Of a stretch of DNA of 64,000 bases, positions 18,623 to 31,968 are shown one piece after another (the stretch's first letter is position 1; each line of letters opens with the position of its first letter). Location: positions 214,993 through 278,992 of the forward strand of contig NZ_JAFLHG010000004.1 of the NCBI RefSeq assembly GCF_018717645.1, in the 5' to 3' direction. This DNA is from Microbacterium flavum (GTDB taxonomy: Bacteria > Actinomycetota > Actinomycetes > Actinomycetales > Microbacteriaceae). Under the pieces are notes generated by a model. The model was not told the DNA's origin. It saw only the letters and a program-made list of their open reading frames with translations, and did no database searches. The translations under genes were made by a program, and so were the position numbers.

Positions 18623-18642
18623 GAGCGCCCGCGGGGGCGCTC
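18623..18642. terminator. Possible terminator hairpin after the TspO-like gene
   Basis: GAGCGCCC-GCGG-GGGCGCTC is a perfect 8-bp GC stem with a 4-nt loop overlapping the stop codon of the minus-strand TspO-like gene. There is no T-run, as is common for actinobacterial terminators. It would separate this gene from the MFS gene downstream. Confidence 0.5.
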
Positions 18643-19444
18643 AGTCGACGGGCCGGAACTGCCGCAGCACGCGCATGCCCGCCGGAACGAGGATCACGAG
18701 GATCGCGCCCACCAGCGCGGCGATGCCGATCGGGGTGCTGGGCAGGTCGCCGCCCAGGCGCGCGACCGACAGCCATCCGAGGCCCCATCCGATCGCGAGG
18801 GCGGGCGCGATGCTCCACCGCGACCACGCCGTGAGGGCGAGGGCGATCACGACGACCGCGACGACCACGAGGGTTCCGGCGAGCGCCGCCGCGCTGGCCC
18901 ACGATTCGGGCCCGGTCGCGGTGAGCGCCGCCCCGAGGTTCGCGACCGTCGCCAGCGTCGCCCAGCCGAGGTGCAGCCCGGTCGCGCCGTCGTAGAGCAG
19001 GGCCGGGAGGATCCCGTCGTGCGGCTCCCGCGTCCGGACGATCTTCACGTAGGCCGCACACAGCGCCGCGAGCAGGAGCGCGAGCACCACGACCGTCGCC
19101 CACACGCCCGCGAACTGCACCGTGACCAGCCACGCGCCATTGAGCACCATGGTGAGCGCGATCCACCAGCCGACGACACGCTGCCGCTCGCTCGCGCGCT
19201 GGCTCGGAAGGGCCTGCCAGACGGTGTAGCCGAGAAGGCCCAGGTAGATCAGGCTCCAGATGCTGAAGGCCGTCGTCGTGGGAGTCAGGTACGAGGCATC
19301 CGGGTCGAACGCTCCACCGACGGCGTCCTGGATCGGAGTGCCGCCGAAGGCGCCGATCCCGACCATGTCCCCGACGATCATGAAGCAGAACGCACTGATG
19401 ACGACGATCTGCCGGGAGAGGTCGCGGGATCGAGGCGAAGCCAT
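18641..19444 (-). CDS. TspO/MBR-related membrane protein
   Basis: A 267-aa membrane protein with about seven hydrophobic segments. The segment TAFSIWSLIYLGLLGYTVWQ resembles the W-x-x-I-Y motif of tryptophan-rich TspO/MBR proteins, although the protein is longer than the usual five-helix form (about 160 aa) and is closer to the larger bacterial relatives. TspO proteins bind tetrapyrroles and influence stress responses. ATG 19444 follows TAGGCT (19456-19451) by 6 bases. It is divergent from threonine aldolase, whose start has the same TAGGCT-N6 arrangement. Confidence 0.75.
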   Translation of the reverse strand: MASPRSRDLSRQIVVISAFCFMIVGDMVGIGAFGGTPIQDAVGGAFDPDASYLTPTTTAFSIWSLIYLGLLGYTVWQALPSQRASERQRVVGWWIALTMVLNGAWLVTVQFAGVWATVVVLALLLAALCAAYVKIVRTREPHDGILPALLYDGATGLHLGWATLATVANLGAALTATGPESWASAAALAGTLVVVAVVVIALALTAWSRWSIAPALAIGWGLGWLSVARLGGDLPSTPIGIAALVGAILVILVPAGMRVLRQFRPVD

Positions 19445-19484
19445 GACGACAGCCTAGGCACGCGGGAGAATCTAGGCTGGAGCG

Positions 19485-20546
19485 GTGACAACGCTCCATG
19501 ATCGTGCTATCCGAGGCTTCGCCAGCGACAACTACTCCGGGGTGCACCCGGAGGTGCTCGCGGCGATCGCCGCCGCGAACGACGGCCACCAGATCGCCTA
19601 CGGGGAGGATGCGTACACCGCGCGCCTCCAGGAGGTGTTCGCGAGCCACTTCGGCGAGGGCGTGAGCGCCTTCCCGGTGTTCAACGGGACGGGCGCGAAC
19701 GTGACCGGGCTGCAGTCGATGCTCCCCCGCTGGGGCGCGGTGATCGCGGCATCCACGGCCCACATCAACGTGGACGAGGGCGGCGCACCCGAACGGGTCG
19801 CGGGGATCAAGATCCTCAACGTGCCGACGACCGACGGCAAGCTCACCCCGGAGCTCGTCGACCGCGAGGCGTGGGGCTGGGGCGACGAGCACCGTGCGCA
19901 GCCCCTCGTCGTGTCGATCACGCAGTCCACCGAGCTCGGCACCCTCTACACGCCGGAGGAGATCCGCGCCCTCGCCGACCATGCGCACGCACGCGGCATG
20001 CGCTTGCACCTGGACGGGGCCCGCATCGCGAACGCCGCCGCGGCCCTCGACCTGCCGCTGCGCGCCTTCACACGCGACGTGGGCGTCGACGTCCTCAGCT
20101 TCGGCGGCACGAAGAACGGCGCGCTGGGCGGCGAGGCGGTCGTCGTGCTCGATCCCGCGGCATCCGACGGACTGCTGTTCCTGCGCAAGCTCAACATGCA
20201 GCTGGCGTCGAAGATGCGGTTCATCTCGGCGCAGCTGGTCGCCCTCCTCGAGGGCGACCTCTACCTGCGCAACGCCCGCCATGCCAACGCGATGGCCGCG
20301 CGGCTGCGGGCGGGCGTCGAGGCCGGGCTCTCCGACGGTTCGATCACGGGGGTGACCTTCAGCCAGCCGACCCAGTCCAACGGCGTGTTCGCGACCCTGC
20401 CCGACGGGGTCGCCGACCGGCTTCGGGAGGCGTTCCGCTTCTACGACTGGGACGCGGCGAAGAACGAGGTGCGCTGGATGTGCTCGTTCGACACCGAGGA
20501 GTCGGACGTGGATGCCTTCGTCGCGGAGCTCTCCCGCCTCACCTGA
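19485..20546 (+). CDS. Low-specificity L-threonine aldolase
   Basis: A 353-aa PLP enzyme that cleaves L-threonine or allo-threonine to glycine and acetaldehyde. Recognised by FASDNYSGVHPEVL at the N-terminus, AYGEDAYT, the PLP-lysine region SFGGTKNGALGGEAVV, and LHLDGARIANAAAAL. The length fits the family. The start is GTG 19485, 6 bases after TAGGCT (19473-19478), so the mRNA is probably leaderless. It is a single gene, divergent from the TspO-like gene and convergent with the M3 peptidase gene. Confidence 0.95.
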   Translation: MTTLHDRAIRGFASDNYSGVHPEVLAAIAAANDGHQIAYGEDAYTARLQEVFASHFGEGVSAFPVFNGTGANVTGLQSMLPRWGAVIAASTAHINVDEGGAPERVAGIKILNVPTTDGKLTPELVDREAWGWGDEHRAQPLVVSITQSTELGTLYTPEEIRALADHAHARGMRLHLDGARIANAAAALDLPLRAFTRDVGVDVLSFGGTKNGALGGEAVVVLDPAASDGLLFLRKLNMQLASKMRFISAQLVALLEGDLYLRNARHANAMAARLRAGVEAGLSDGSITGVTFSQPTQSNGVFATLPDGVADRLREAFRFYDWDAAKNEVRWMCSFDTEESDVDAFVAELSRLT

Positions 20547-20588
20547 ATGCGGGCCGCCGCGACGCGATCTTCAGGCGCGGGCGCGGCC

Positions 20589-22529
20589 TCACGCCCCCGC
20601 GAGCCATTCTCGATAGGCGTCGAAGCGGTAGGGCCGGCCGAGGAACGACGTGACGAGATCGGCCGCGTCGCGGCTTCCCCCGGGCTCGAGGATGTCGCGA
20701 CGGTAGCGCTCCGCGACGGCCGGGTCCATCAGGTCCCCCGCGAAGGCCGACAGCAGGTCGCGCGCGATCACGAGGCTCCACTGGTACGTGTAGTAGCAGG
20801 ACCCGTAGCCGGTGAGGTGCCCGAACCCCGCGTAGCTGTGCAGCCCGCGCAGGGGCTTCACGGGGCTCGTCACGTCGTACCAGTGCTCCGTCGCGGCCTG
20901 CAGGTCCGCCGGGCGGTCGACGTGCAGGTGGTAGGACACGTTCGCGTGGCCGAGCTGGCGTCGCACCTCGAGGGCGCGCCCGAACCCGTCGGCGACCGCC
21001 ATCTTCGCGACGAGATCGGCGGGGATCGGCGAACCCTCCGCGTCGGCGGTGAAGGTCGCGAGGACCCCGGCATCCCACGCCCACTCCTCCAGGAGCTGGC
21101 TCGGCGCCTCGACGAAGTCCCACTCGGTCGCGACTCCCGTGAACCGTGCGAAGCGCTGGTTCCCACCCAGGATGGCGTGGACGAGGTGGCCGAACTCGTG
21201 GAAGAAGGTGACGACCTCATCGTGGGTCATGAATCCGCGGGCGAAGTTGCACAGGAGCACCGACTCCGGCAGAACCCTCCCGGTCACCCCGGGAGCCAGG
21301 CCGAAGCAGGCGGCGTGGGTGTACTTGCCCTCGCGCGGGTGCAGGTCGAGGTGGATGCGCCCGAGCCGCTCGCCACCTCGGATCACGTCGTAGGAGTGAA
21401 CGTCGGAATGCCATGTGGGGACATCGACGGGCACGTAGGACACGTCGAGGAGTCGGCCCGTCGTCGCGAGGAGGCCCGGGAGCACGCGGTCGAAGGTGAA
21501 GTAGGAGCGCACGAGCTGCGCGTCGACGTCGTGGCGCTCCTTGCGGAGGGCGCTCAGGAGGTAGAAGAAGTCGGCGATCGTGACCTCGGTCGCGTCGGGA
21601 TCATCCCGACGGAGGCGCTCGAGCAGGAGCGGGTACTCCGCCTCCGCGGCGCCCGCGGAGGCCTCATCCAGGCGCGCGAGGAAGTCGGCGATCGCCCCAC
21701 CCGACCCGATCATCCGGGTCTCGGTCTCGTAGTCGGCCCAGTCGCCGTAGCCGAGGAGCGCCGCACGCTCCGCGCGGACGTCCAGGAGCTCGGCGAGGAT
21801 GGCGTCGTTCGCGGGCCACGCCAGATCGTTGTACGCCGCGACGAGCGCCGTACGAGTCTCCCGATCGCTGGCGTATTCACGCACGGGCATGAGGTCGGGG
21901 TAGTCGGTCGTCAGCACGACCCGGCCATCCTCGCCGGCCGGGTGCTCGTCGATGAAATCCTGCGGCAGCCCGGCGAGCGCCTCGGGCGCCACCCGGATCT
22001 CGCGCCGCCCGTCGCGGACGTTGCGCGAGAACTCCAAGCTCAGCTCGGTGTCGCGATCGGAAAGGGCACGCACCCGCTCGCGCTCGGCGTCGGGGAGGTC
22101 GACGCCACCGCGGCGGAAGTCGCGCAGCGCCTGCGTGAGAAGGCGGCGCTCGTCCTCGTCGAGGCCGGCGGATGCCGCGTCGGCGTCGGCTGCCTGCAGC
22201 GCCGAGAACAGTGCACGGTCCTGGAGCCGCTCCGCATCGAGGGCCTCGAGCCGCTGCACCTGCTCCTCCGCGGCGGCGCGGACACCCGCATCCGGATGCG
22301 ACTCGCTGAGGAGGTACACCTCACTCGTGGCGCGACGGAGCGCCAGGTCGGCGTCGTTCCAGAGCTCGAGGATGGCGGTGGCATCCATCCGCGCGCCGGG
22401 TTCTGCTGCGGCGATGAGCCGGGCGTCGATGTCGGCGACGAGGGCGACCGCTGCGCTCGGACGCTCGGTCACGAACGCGCGCCAGCCTTCGGGGTCGGTC
22501 GGGAACGCGAGAGGCTCGGGGAAGGTCAT
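20589..22529 (-). CDS. M3-family oligopeptidase (thimet/PepF-like)
   Basis: A 646-aa soluble zinc peptidase with the motif FFHEFGHLVHAILGG (HEFGH near residue 444) and the downstream Glu-containing helix typical of family M3. A long alpha-helical N-terminal half closes over the active-site channel and limits substrates to short peptides. It is expected to degrade cytosolic oligopeptides. ATG 22529 follows TAGGCT (22541-22536) by 6 bases. The NUDIX/AlbA_2 pair lies upstream, not overlapping. Confidence 0.93.
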   Translation of the reverse strand: MTFPEPLAFPTDPEGWRAFVTERPSAAVALVADIDARLIAAAEPGARMDATAILELWNDADLALRRATSEVYLLSESHPDAGVRAAAEEQVQRLEALDAERLQDRALFSALQAADADAASAGLDEDERRLLTQALRDFRRGGVDLPDAERERVRALSDRDTELSLEFSRNVRDGRREIRVAPEALAGLPQDFIDEHPAGEDGRVVLTTDYPDLMPVREYASDRETRTALVAAYNDLAWPANDAILAELLDVRAERAALLGYGDWADYETETRMIGSGGAIADFLARLDEASAGAAEAEYPLLLERLRRDDPDATEVTIADFFYLLSALRKERHDVDAQLVRSYFTFDRVLPGLLATTGRLLDVSYVPVDVPTWHSDVHSYDVIRGGERLGRIHLDLHPREGKYTHAACFGLAPGVTGRVLPESVLLCNFARGFMTHDEVVTFFHEFGHLVHAILGGNQRFARFTGVATEWDFVEAPSQLLEEWAWDAGVLATFTADAEGSPIPADLVAKMAVADGFGRALEVRRQLGHANVSYHLHVDRPADLQAATEHWYDVTSPVKPLRGLHSYAGFGHLTGYGSCYYTYQWSLVIARDLLSAFAGDLMDPAVAERYRRDILEPGGSRDAADLVTSFLGRPYRFDAYREWLAGA

Positions 22530-22592
22530 GATCCGAGCCTAGGCCGGACGGGCGACACGCGCCGGGCCGCCATCGGCGCGGGGGCGGTCTGC

Positions 22593-23405
22593 TCAGCGGC
22601 GGCCGAGCATCAGGTCGGCGAACGTCGGGCGGAAGTGCCGCGCGACGTAGGTGACGGCCTCGTCGACGCCGAACGCGCGCGTCGAGTTGCCGACGCGCAC
22701 CCACAGGTCCTTCGACGCGCCCTGGGTGAGGAAGACGGGCTCGCTCGAGCGCGGGCAGCGCACCGCGCACACCTCGCGCCCGTCGATCTCGGCGAAGCGG
22801 ATGCGCGGCAGCGCGGCGGCGTTCTTCCCCAGCGCGGCGGTCAGCATGTCGCGCAGCCATAGTTCGAAGCGGTCGGCGTCGGGCGTGCGGAGGGTCGAGT
22901 AATCGCGGGCGAGGCCCCGCGGCGCACCGGCGTCGTCGACACCGATCACGAGCGTGCCGCCCGCGCTGTTGAGGAAGGCCGCGACGGTCTTGGCGACGGT
23001 CAGCTCCATCCGCGGGTCCTTCTTCTCCTCCCGCACGTTCCACCGGGCCGTCTCCTTGAACTCCACCCGATCGCTCTCGCCCGCGCCCAGCAGCGCCGGC
23101 ACGTCGATGGCCGGCTCGTGGCGCAGGACGGCGTAGGCGGCCGCCACGAGGAAGGACAGCCCGAGGCTCGTGCCCACCGCGATCAGCGCCGTCGTCGGCA
23201 TCCACAGGCGCAGCCCGAACGTGAACCAGCCCGCGATGAACAGCCCGACGCTGAGTCCCACCACCGACACGTTCGTCATGATCGACAGCGGCAGCGACAG
23301 TCGCGCGCCGAACAGCCGGCGCAGCAGCCACGCGATCGCGAACGCCGCGAGCAGCGCGAGCGGGAGAGCGACCGCGAACTCGACGAGAGTGGAGCTGCGG
23401 GGCAT
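22593..23405 (-). CDS. Membrane-anchored Schlafen AlbA_2-domain protein
   Basis: A 270-aa protein with three hydrophobic segments in residues 8-100, followed by a cytosolic AlbA_2 (Schlafen-like) domain (about 115-250) with SDRVEFKETARWN, VAAFLNSAGGTLVIGVDD and WVRVGNSTRAF. AlbA_2 domains bind nucleic acid or act in regulation, and most bacterial members are soluble and joined to helicases or HTH domains. A membrane anchor on this domain is unusual. Its ATG overlaps the stop codon of the NUDIX-like gene (TGATG), so the two are co-translated. Confidence 0.8.
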   Translation of the reverse strand: MPRSSTLVEFAVALPLALLAAFAIAWLLRRLFGARLSLPLSIMTNVSVVGLSVGLFIAGWFTFGLRLWMPTTALIAVGTSLGLSFLVAAAYAVLRHEPAIDVPALLGAGESDRVEFKETARWNVREEKKDPRMELTVAKTVAAFLNSAGGTLVIGVDDAGAPRGLARDYSTLRTPDADRFELWLRDMLTAALGKNAAALPRIRFAEIDGREVCAVRCPRSSEPVFLTQGASKDLWVRVGNSTRAFGVDEAVTYVARHFRPTFADLMLGRR

Positions 23406-24073
23406 CAGCGCAGGGCGCCCACCGACGCGAGCGCCTGCCGCAGGAGGATCGAGCGGCCGCCCTCCATCTCGGCGGCGAGGGAGTCGGATGCCGCCTCCTC
23501 GGGGCTCATCCAGGTGACCTCCAGCGCATCCTGACGCGGCTCGCAGGTGCCTGTGACGGGCACGACGAACGCCAGGGACACGGCGTGCTGCCGGTCGTCG
23601 TGGAACGCGCTCACGCCGGGGATCGGGAAGTACTCCGCGACAGTGAAGGGCACCGGCTGCGGCGGGAGGAGCGGGAAGGCCATCGGGCCGAGGTCGTTCT
23701 CGAGGTGGCGGAAGAGCGCATCGCGGATCGTCTCGCCGTAGCGGACCCGACCCGAGACGATCGATCGGGTGATCTCGCCGATCGGCGTCGCCCGCAGCAG
23801 CACCCCGATCTGCGTGACCTGCCCCATCCCGTCGGTGCGGACGGGGATCGCCTCGACGTAGAGGATGGGCAGCCGGCGACGCGCCTCGGCGAGCTCGATG
23901 TCGGTGAGCCAACCCGGATTCGGGGAGCCTCCGGGCGTGGAGGACCCGAACATGCCGTCGCCGCCCGACGGTCCGCGCCCGCCACCCGCGCGGCCGCCGC
24001 TGCCGAGCGGATCACGAGGGGTCCCGTCGTCGTCGCGCTCGTTCGGGTCGGGGTCGGGGGTGCGCACGGCCAT
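23405..24073 (-). CDS. NUDIX-like protein with degenerate Nudix box (DUF4916-like)
   Basis: A 222-aa protein. The first ~55 residues are Gly/Pro/Asp-rich and probably unstructured. The folded part starts NPGWLTDIELAEARRRLPILYVEAIPV. The Nudix box is recognisable in position (GRVRYGETIRDALFRHLENDLG), but the REUXEE core is replaced by RHLEND, so hydrolase activity is doubtful. It resembles actinobacterial DUF4916 proteins, from memory. It is the first gene of a two-gene unit with the membrane AlbA_2 protein. A nucleotide-sensing rather than enzymatic role is possible. Confidence 0.75.
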   Translation of the reverse strand: MAVRTPDPDPNERDDDGTPRDPLGSGGRAGGGRGPSGGDGMFGSSTPGGSPNPGWLTDIELAEARRRLPILYVEAIPVRTDGMGQVTQIGVLLRATPIGEITRSIVSGRVRYGETIRDALFRHLENDLGPMAFPLLPPQPVPFTVAEYFPIPGVSAFHDDRQHAVSLAFVVPVTGTCEPRQDALEVTWMSPEEAASDSLAAEMEGGRSILLRQALASVGALR

Positions 24074-24187
24074 GCCTCATGTATACCCCGTCCGCCGCCG
24101 GATGCCCGTCCGCCGCCCGATCGCTCGGGCGCGGCGCCGGGACGGCGTGCTCGGCGGGATGTCGGACGCGGATGCCAGGATGTCGGT

Positions 24188-24868
24188 ATGAGCGAGATCC
24201 CCGCCCTCGACGACGCGGCCGCCCTCTGGTCGTGCCCGCCGGAGGAGCGCGCGGGCAGGCCGCTTCTCATCCTCCTGCACGGCTACGGGTCGCACGAGGG
24301 CGACCTGTTCAGGCTCGTGCCCTTCCTCCCGCCGGAGTTCGTCGTCGCGGCCGTCCGCGCGCCGCTCAGCCCCCCGTTCCCCGCGCCGGGGTGGTCCTGG
24401 TTCCCGATCGAGGGCGTCGCGGACGCGGCGAGCACGGCCGCGGCAGACGCCTCGGCGGCGGTGACCGCGGCAGCCGAGAGCCTGCGCGCGTGGCTCGGTC
24501 GCACCACCGACCCGGCGACCGCCGTCGGCCTCCTCGGCTTCTCGCAGGGCGGCGCCGTCGCACTGCAGGCGCTGCGGCTCGCGCCGGAGCGCTTCTCGTT
24601 CGTCGTGAACCTCGCCGGCTTCGTCGTACCGGGAGAGCTCCCCACCGATGCCGCTCTCGCGGAGCTTCGACCGCCGGTGTTCTGGGGTCGAGGAGCGCGC
24701 GACGAGGTCATCCCGCCCGGCCGCATCGCCCACACGACCGAGTGGCTGCCCCGCCATGTGGATCTCAGCGGCCGCGTGTATCCGGGTCTCACCCACAGCG
24801 TCTCGGAGGAGGAGCTCGCCGACGTCCGCGCGTTCCTGGAGAAGCGGCTCGGCGACCTGTCCGGCTGA
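24188..24868 (+). CDS. Alpha/beta hydrolase (phospholipase/carboxylesterase family)
   Basis: A 226-aa esterase with oxyanion region LLILLHGYGSHEGD, nucleophile elbow GFSQGG (Ser119), catalytic Asp in RDEVIPP and His in LTHSVSEEE. Length and motifs fit the small carboxylesterase/phospholipase group (Abhydrolase_2). No signal peptide is present, so it acts in the cytosol on short-chain esters or lysophospholipids. It is divergent from the NUDIX-like gene. A 340-bp gap follows that holds the leader of the ABC-F gene. Confidence 0.92.
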   Translation: MSEIPALDDAAALWSCPPEERAGRPLLILLHGYGSHEGDLFRLVPFLPPEFVVAAVRAPLSPPFPAPGWSWFPIEGVADAASTAAADASAAVTAAAESLRAWLGRTTDPATAVGLLGFSQGGAVALQALRLAPERFSFVVNLAGFVVPGELPTDAALAELRPPVFWGRGARDEVIPPGRIAHTTEWLPRHVDLSGRVYPGLTHSVSEEELADVRAFLEKRLGDLSG

Positions 24869-24956
24869 GGCGTCGAACCCCGGCGGCCCGGCACCGGCCG
24901 CGCCGGGGCGGCGGCCCCGGTCGTCGGCGGCCCTGGCACCGGGTGCGACAGTCCGG

Positions 24957-25208
24957 TAGAGTGTCGGCGTTCCCGTTGCCGAGTGTGAGGACGAGCCGTT
25001 GAAGCGTATCGACGCCGCGCTGTGACCCCGCGCTGATCGTCGATCCTCCGCTCGTCCCGATCGGAACACCGACGCGTCCGCGCATCCATCCGCGCCGACC
25101 GTCGACCTTCTGCCGTCCTCCGTGCGCCCGAGCCCCTGTGCTCCCGGGCCGCGCGCCTCCGGGGCTCAGCGTCCGCCGCGTCCGCGCATCCGCGATTCGG
25201 AGGACCCC
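24957..25208 (+). promoter_or_regulatory. Promoter and likely attenuator leader of the ABC-F gene
   Basis: A -10-like TAGAGT (24957-24962) is followed by about 240 nt before the ABC-F start, exceptional in a region where many genes seem leaderless. The leader contains a short ORF (24999-25025). Its ribosome-binding segment GGACGAGC (24989-24996) can pair with GCTCGTCC (25050-25057). The ABC-F Shine-Dalgarno CGGAGGAC (25198-25205) can pair with GTCCTCCG (25115-25122), and a second TCCTCCG lies at 25044-25050. Mutually exclusive pairing of this kind is what a ribosome-stalling attenuator needs. Confidence 0.55.
24999..25025 (+). CDS. Putative 8-codon leader peptide of the ABC-F gene
   Basis: TTG-started mini-ORF reading MKRIDAAL and ending in TGA, with GAGGACG about 7 bases before the start. 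It sits early in the long leader of the ABC-F gene and overlaps none of the proposed anti-Shine-Dalgarno segments. Resistance genes of the ABC-F class are often induced when an antibiotic stalls a ribosome on such a peptide. The ORF is too short for sequence-based support, so this rests on position alone. Confidence 0.35.
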   Translation: MKRIDAAL

Positions 25209-26918
25209 TTGCACACCATTTTCTCCCCTTCCCCCGCGGTCGTCCTCGACCGCGTCACCTTCTCCTGGCCCGACGGCACCCCGGCGCTCCACGATGTGTC
25301 GGGAGCGTTCGGCGACGGGCGGACCGGCCTCGTCGGCCGCAACGGCTCGGGCAAATCGACGCTGCTCGCGCTGATCGCGGGCGCGCTGACCCCGGCATCC
25401 GGCACCGTCTCCGCCATCGGCGACGTCGACCTCCTGCCGCAGCGGCTCACTCTCGCGACCGACCGGCGGGTCGCCGAGGTCCTCGGCGTCGCGGCGACGC
25501 TCGACGCCGTACGCGCGATCTCCGCGGGCGACGTGTCCCCCGATCACTTCGACGCGGTGGGCGATGACTGGGACGTCGAGGCGCGCACCGCGGCGGCCCT
25601 GTCCGAGGCGGGGTTGCCTCCGAGCGTGCTCGATCGCCGGATCGGGCAGCTCTCCGGCGGCGAGGCGGTGCTCGCGGCGCTCGTGGGCGTGCGCCTGCGC
25701 GGCGCGGCGGTCGCGCTCCTCGACGAGCCGACCAACAACCTCGACCGCGATGCGCGGGCGCGGGTGTACGACCTCGTCCGTCGCTGGCGCGGGGCGCTCG
25801 TCGTGGTGAGCCACGACCCGGCGCTGCTCGACCTCATGGACGACACCGCCGAGCTCTACGGGAACACCCTGTCCACGTTCGGCGGACCGTACACTCCGTG
25901 GCGGGAAGCACGGGATGCCGAGCAGGCCGCGGCCCGGCAGGCCGAGAGCGCAGCGCGCCAGGTCGTGCGACGCGAGAAGCGCGACCGCATCCATCAGGAG
26001 CAGGTGCTCGCGTCGCGCGCGGCGATGGGGCGCCGAGCCCAGATCGAGAAGCGTGTGCCCGGGATCGTGGCGGGTGCCCGCAAGCGCTCGGCGCAGGAGT
26101 CCGCCGGACGACTGCGGATCGAGGCATCCGGAAAGGAGGCGCAGGCCCGCGCGGCCCTCGACGCCGCCGAGCGCCGGGTCCGCGACGACGACAGCGTGCG
26201 GATCGACCTGCCCGACCCGGGCGTCGGCTCGGGCCGGCGGCTCGCGACGTTCACGGGCGGCGGACGGTCATGGGTGCTCCAGGGGCCCGAACGGGTGGCG
26301 CTGGTCGGGCCGAACGGGGCCGGCAAGACGACCCTCGTCCGCCGGTTGGTCGACGACGGACGGCAGGACTCCTCCGCTCCGACCCCCGGCGGGGCGGATC
26401 CGGCGTTTCCGCCCCCCTCGGTCGCGAACCGGTGGCGTTCTGTCGACGTCACCGCGCAGACCGACCGGATCGGGTACCTGTCGCAGCGGGTCGATGGACT
26501 GGACGACGCGGGCTCGCCCCTCGAGAACCTGCGCCGGGCGGCGCCCGGTGTCGGCGATGTCGAGCTGCGCGGCAGACTCGCCCGGTTCCTGCTGCGCGGG
26601 GACACGGTCCTGCGGCCCGTCCGGGCTCTCTCGGGCGGCGAACGGTTCCGACTGGCGCTCGCCTGCGTGCTGATGGCGGACCCCCCGCCGCAGCTGCTGG
26701 TGCTCGACGAGCCGACGAACAACCTCGACCTCGACACCGTCGATCAGCTCGTCGACGCGCTCTCCGCCTACCGCGGCGGAGTGATCGTCGTCAGCCACGA
26801 CGACGGGTTCCTCGCCCGGCTGGAGCCCGACCTCGTGCTCGAGCTGCGGGACGGCGCGCTCACGGAGGGAGGCCTGCGGACCGCTGCCGCCGCGAGCCAC
26901 CCGCCCGAGCGGGGGTAG
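25209..26918 (+). CDS. ABC-F ATPase (ribosome-associated, possible antibiotic resistance)
   Basis: A 569-aa soluble protein with two ABC domains and no membrane segment. Domain 1 has Walker A GRNGSGKST (43-51), signature LSGGEAVLAAL and LLDEPTNNLD. The linker (about 220-310) is rich in Arg/Gln/Ala and coiled. Domain 2 has GPNGAGKTT, LSGGERFRLALACVL and LVLDEPTNNLD. ABC-F proteins bind the ribosomal E site, and some dislodge antibiotics. The TTG start at 25209 is preceded by GGAGGA (25199-25204). The long structured leader argues for an inducible resistance or translation-rescue factor rather than a housekeeping EttA. The drug, if any, cannot be told from sequence. Confidence 0.92.
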   Translation: MHTIFSPSPAVVLDRVTFSWPDGTPALHDVSGAFGDGRTGLVGRNGSGKSTLLALIAGALTPASGTVSAIGDVDLLPQRLTLATDRRVAEVLGVAATLDAVRAISAGDVSPDHFDAVGDDWDVEARTAAALSEAGLPPSVLDRRIGQLSGGEAVLAALVGVRLRGAAVALLDEPTNNLDRDARARVYDLVRRWRGALVVVSHDPALLDLMDDTAELYGNTLSTFGGPYTPWREARDAEQAAARQAESAARQVVRREKRDRIHQEQVLASRAAMGRRAQIEKRVPGIVAGARKRSAQESAGRLRIEASGKEAQARAALDAAERRVRDDDSVRIDLPDPGVGSGRRLATFTGGGRSWVLQGPERVALVGPNGAGKTTLVRRLVDDGRQDSSAPTPGGADPAFPPPSVANRWRSVDVTAQTDRIGYLSQRVDGLDDAGSPLENLRRAAPGVGDVELRGRLARFLLRGDTVLRPVRALSGGERFRLALACVLMADPPPQLLVLDEPTNNLDLDTVDQLVDALSAYRGGVIVVSHDDGFLARLEPDLVLELRDGALTEGGLRTAAAASHPPERG

Positions 26919-26947
26919 CCCTGGGCGGACATCCGCGCCGAGGCCCC

Positions 26948-27027
26948 TCTGCGCAATGTCGGGTCTGCGCGATGTCGGGTCTGCGCAATGTCCCCTCTGC
27001 GCGATGTCCCCTCTGCGCAATGTCGGA
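26948..27027. repeat. Five 16-bp tandem repeats upstream of lhr
   Basis: Five contiguous units of TCTGCGC-R-ATGTC-SSS, where R alternates A, G, A, G, A. The last three bases are GGG in units 1-2, CCC in units 3-4 and GGA in unit 5. The array fills the gap between the ABC-F stop and the lhr start and ends 21 bp before the lhr ATG. Any lhr promoter must lie within or overlap it. Confidence 0.9.
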
Positions 27028-27048
27028 GGGTCGCGCGAAGATGGACGG

Positions 27049-31944
<4,896 letters not shown>

Positions 31945-31968
31945 CGGCGCCGCGACGCGGAGCAGCAC

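Noticed and set aside
26948..27027. Possible CRISPR array.
   Set aside because: The 16-bp units are contiguous with no spacers, and no cas gene is present. The NPFTKT, PGGK and heptamer arrays fail for the same reason.
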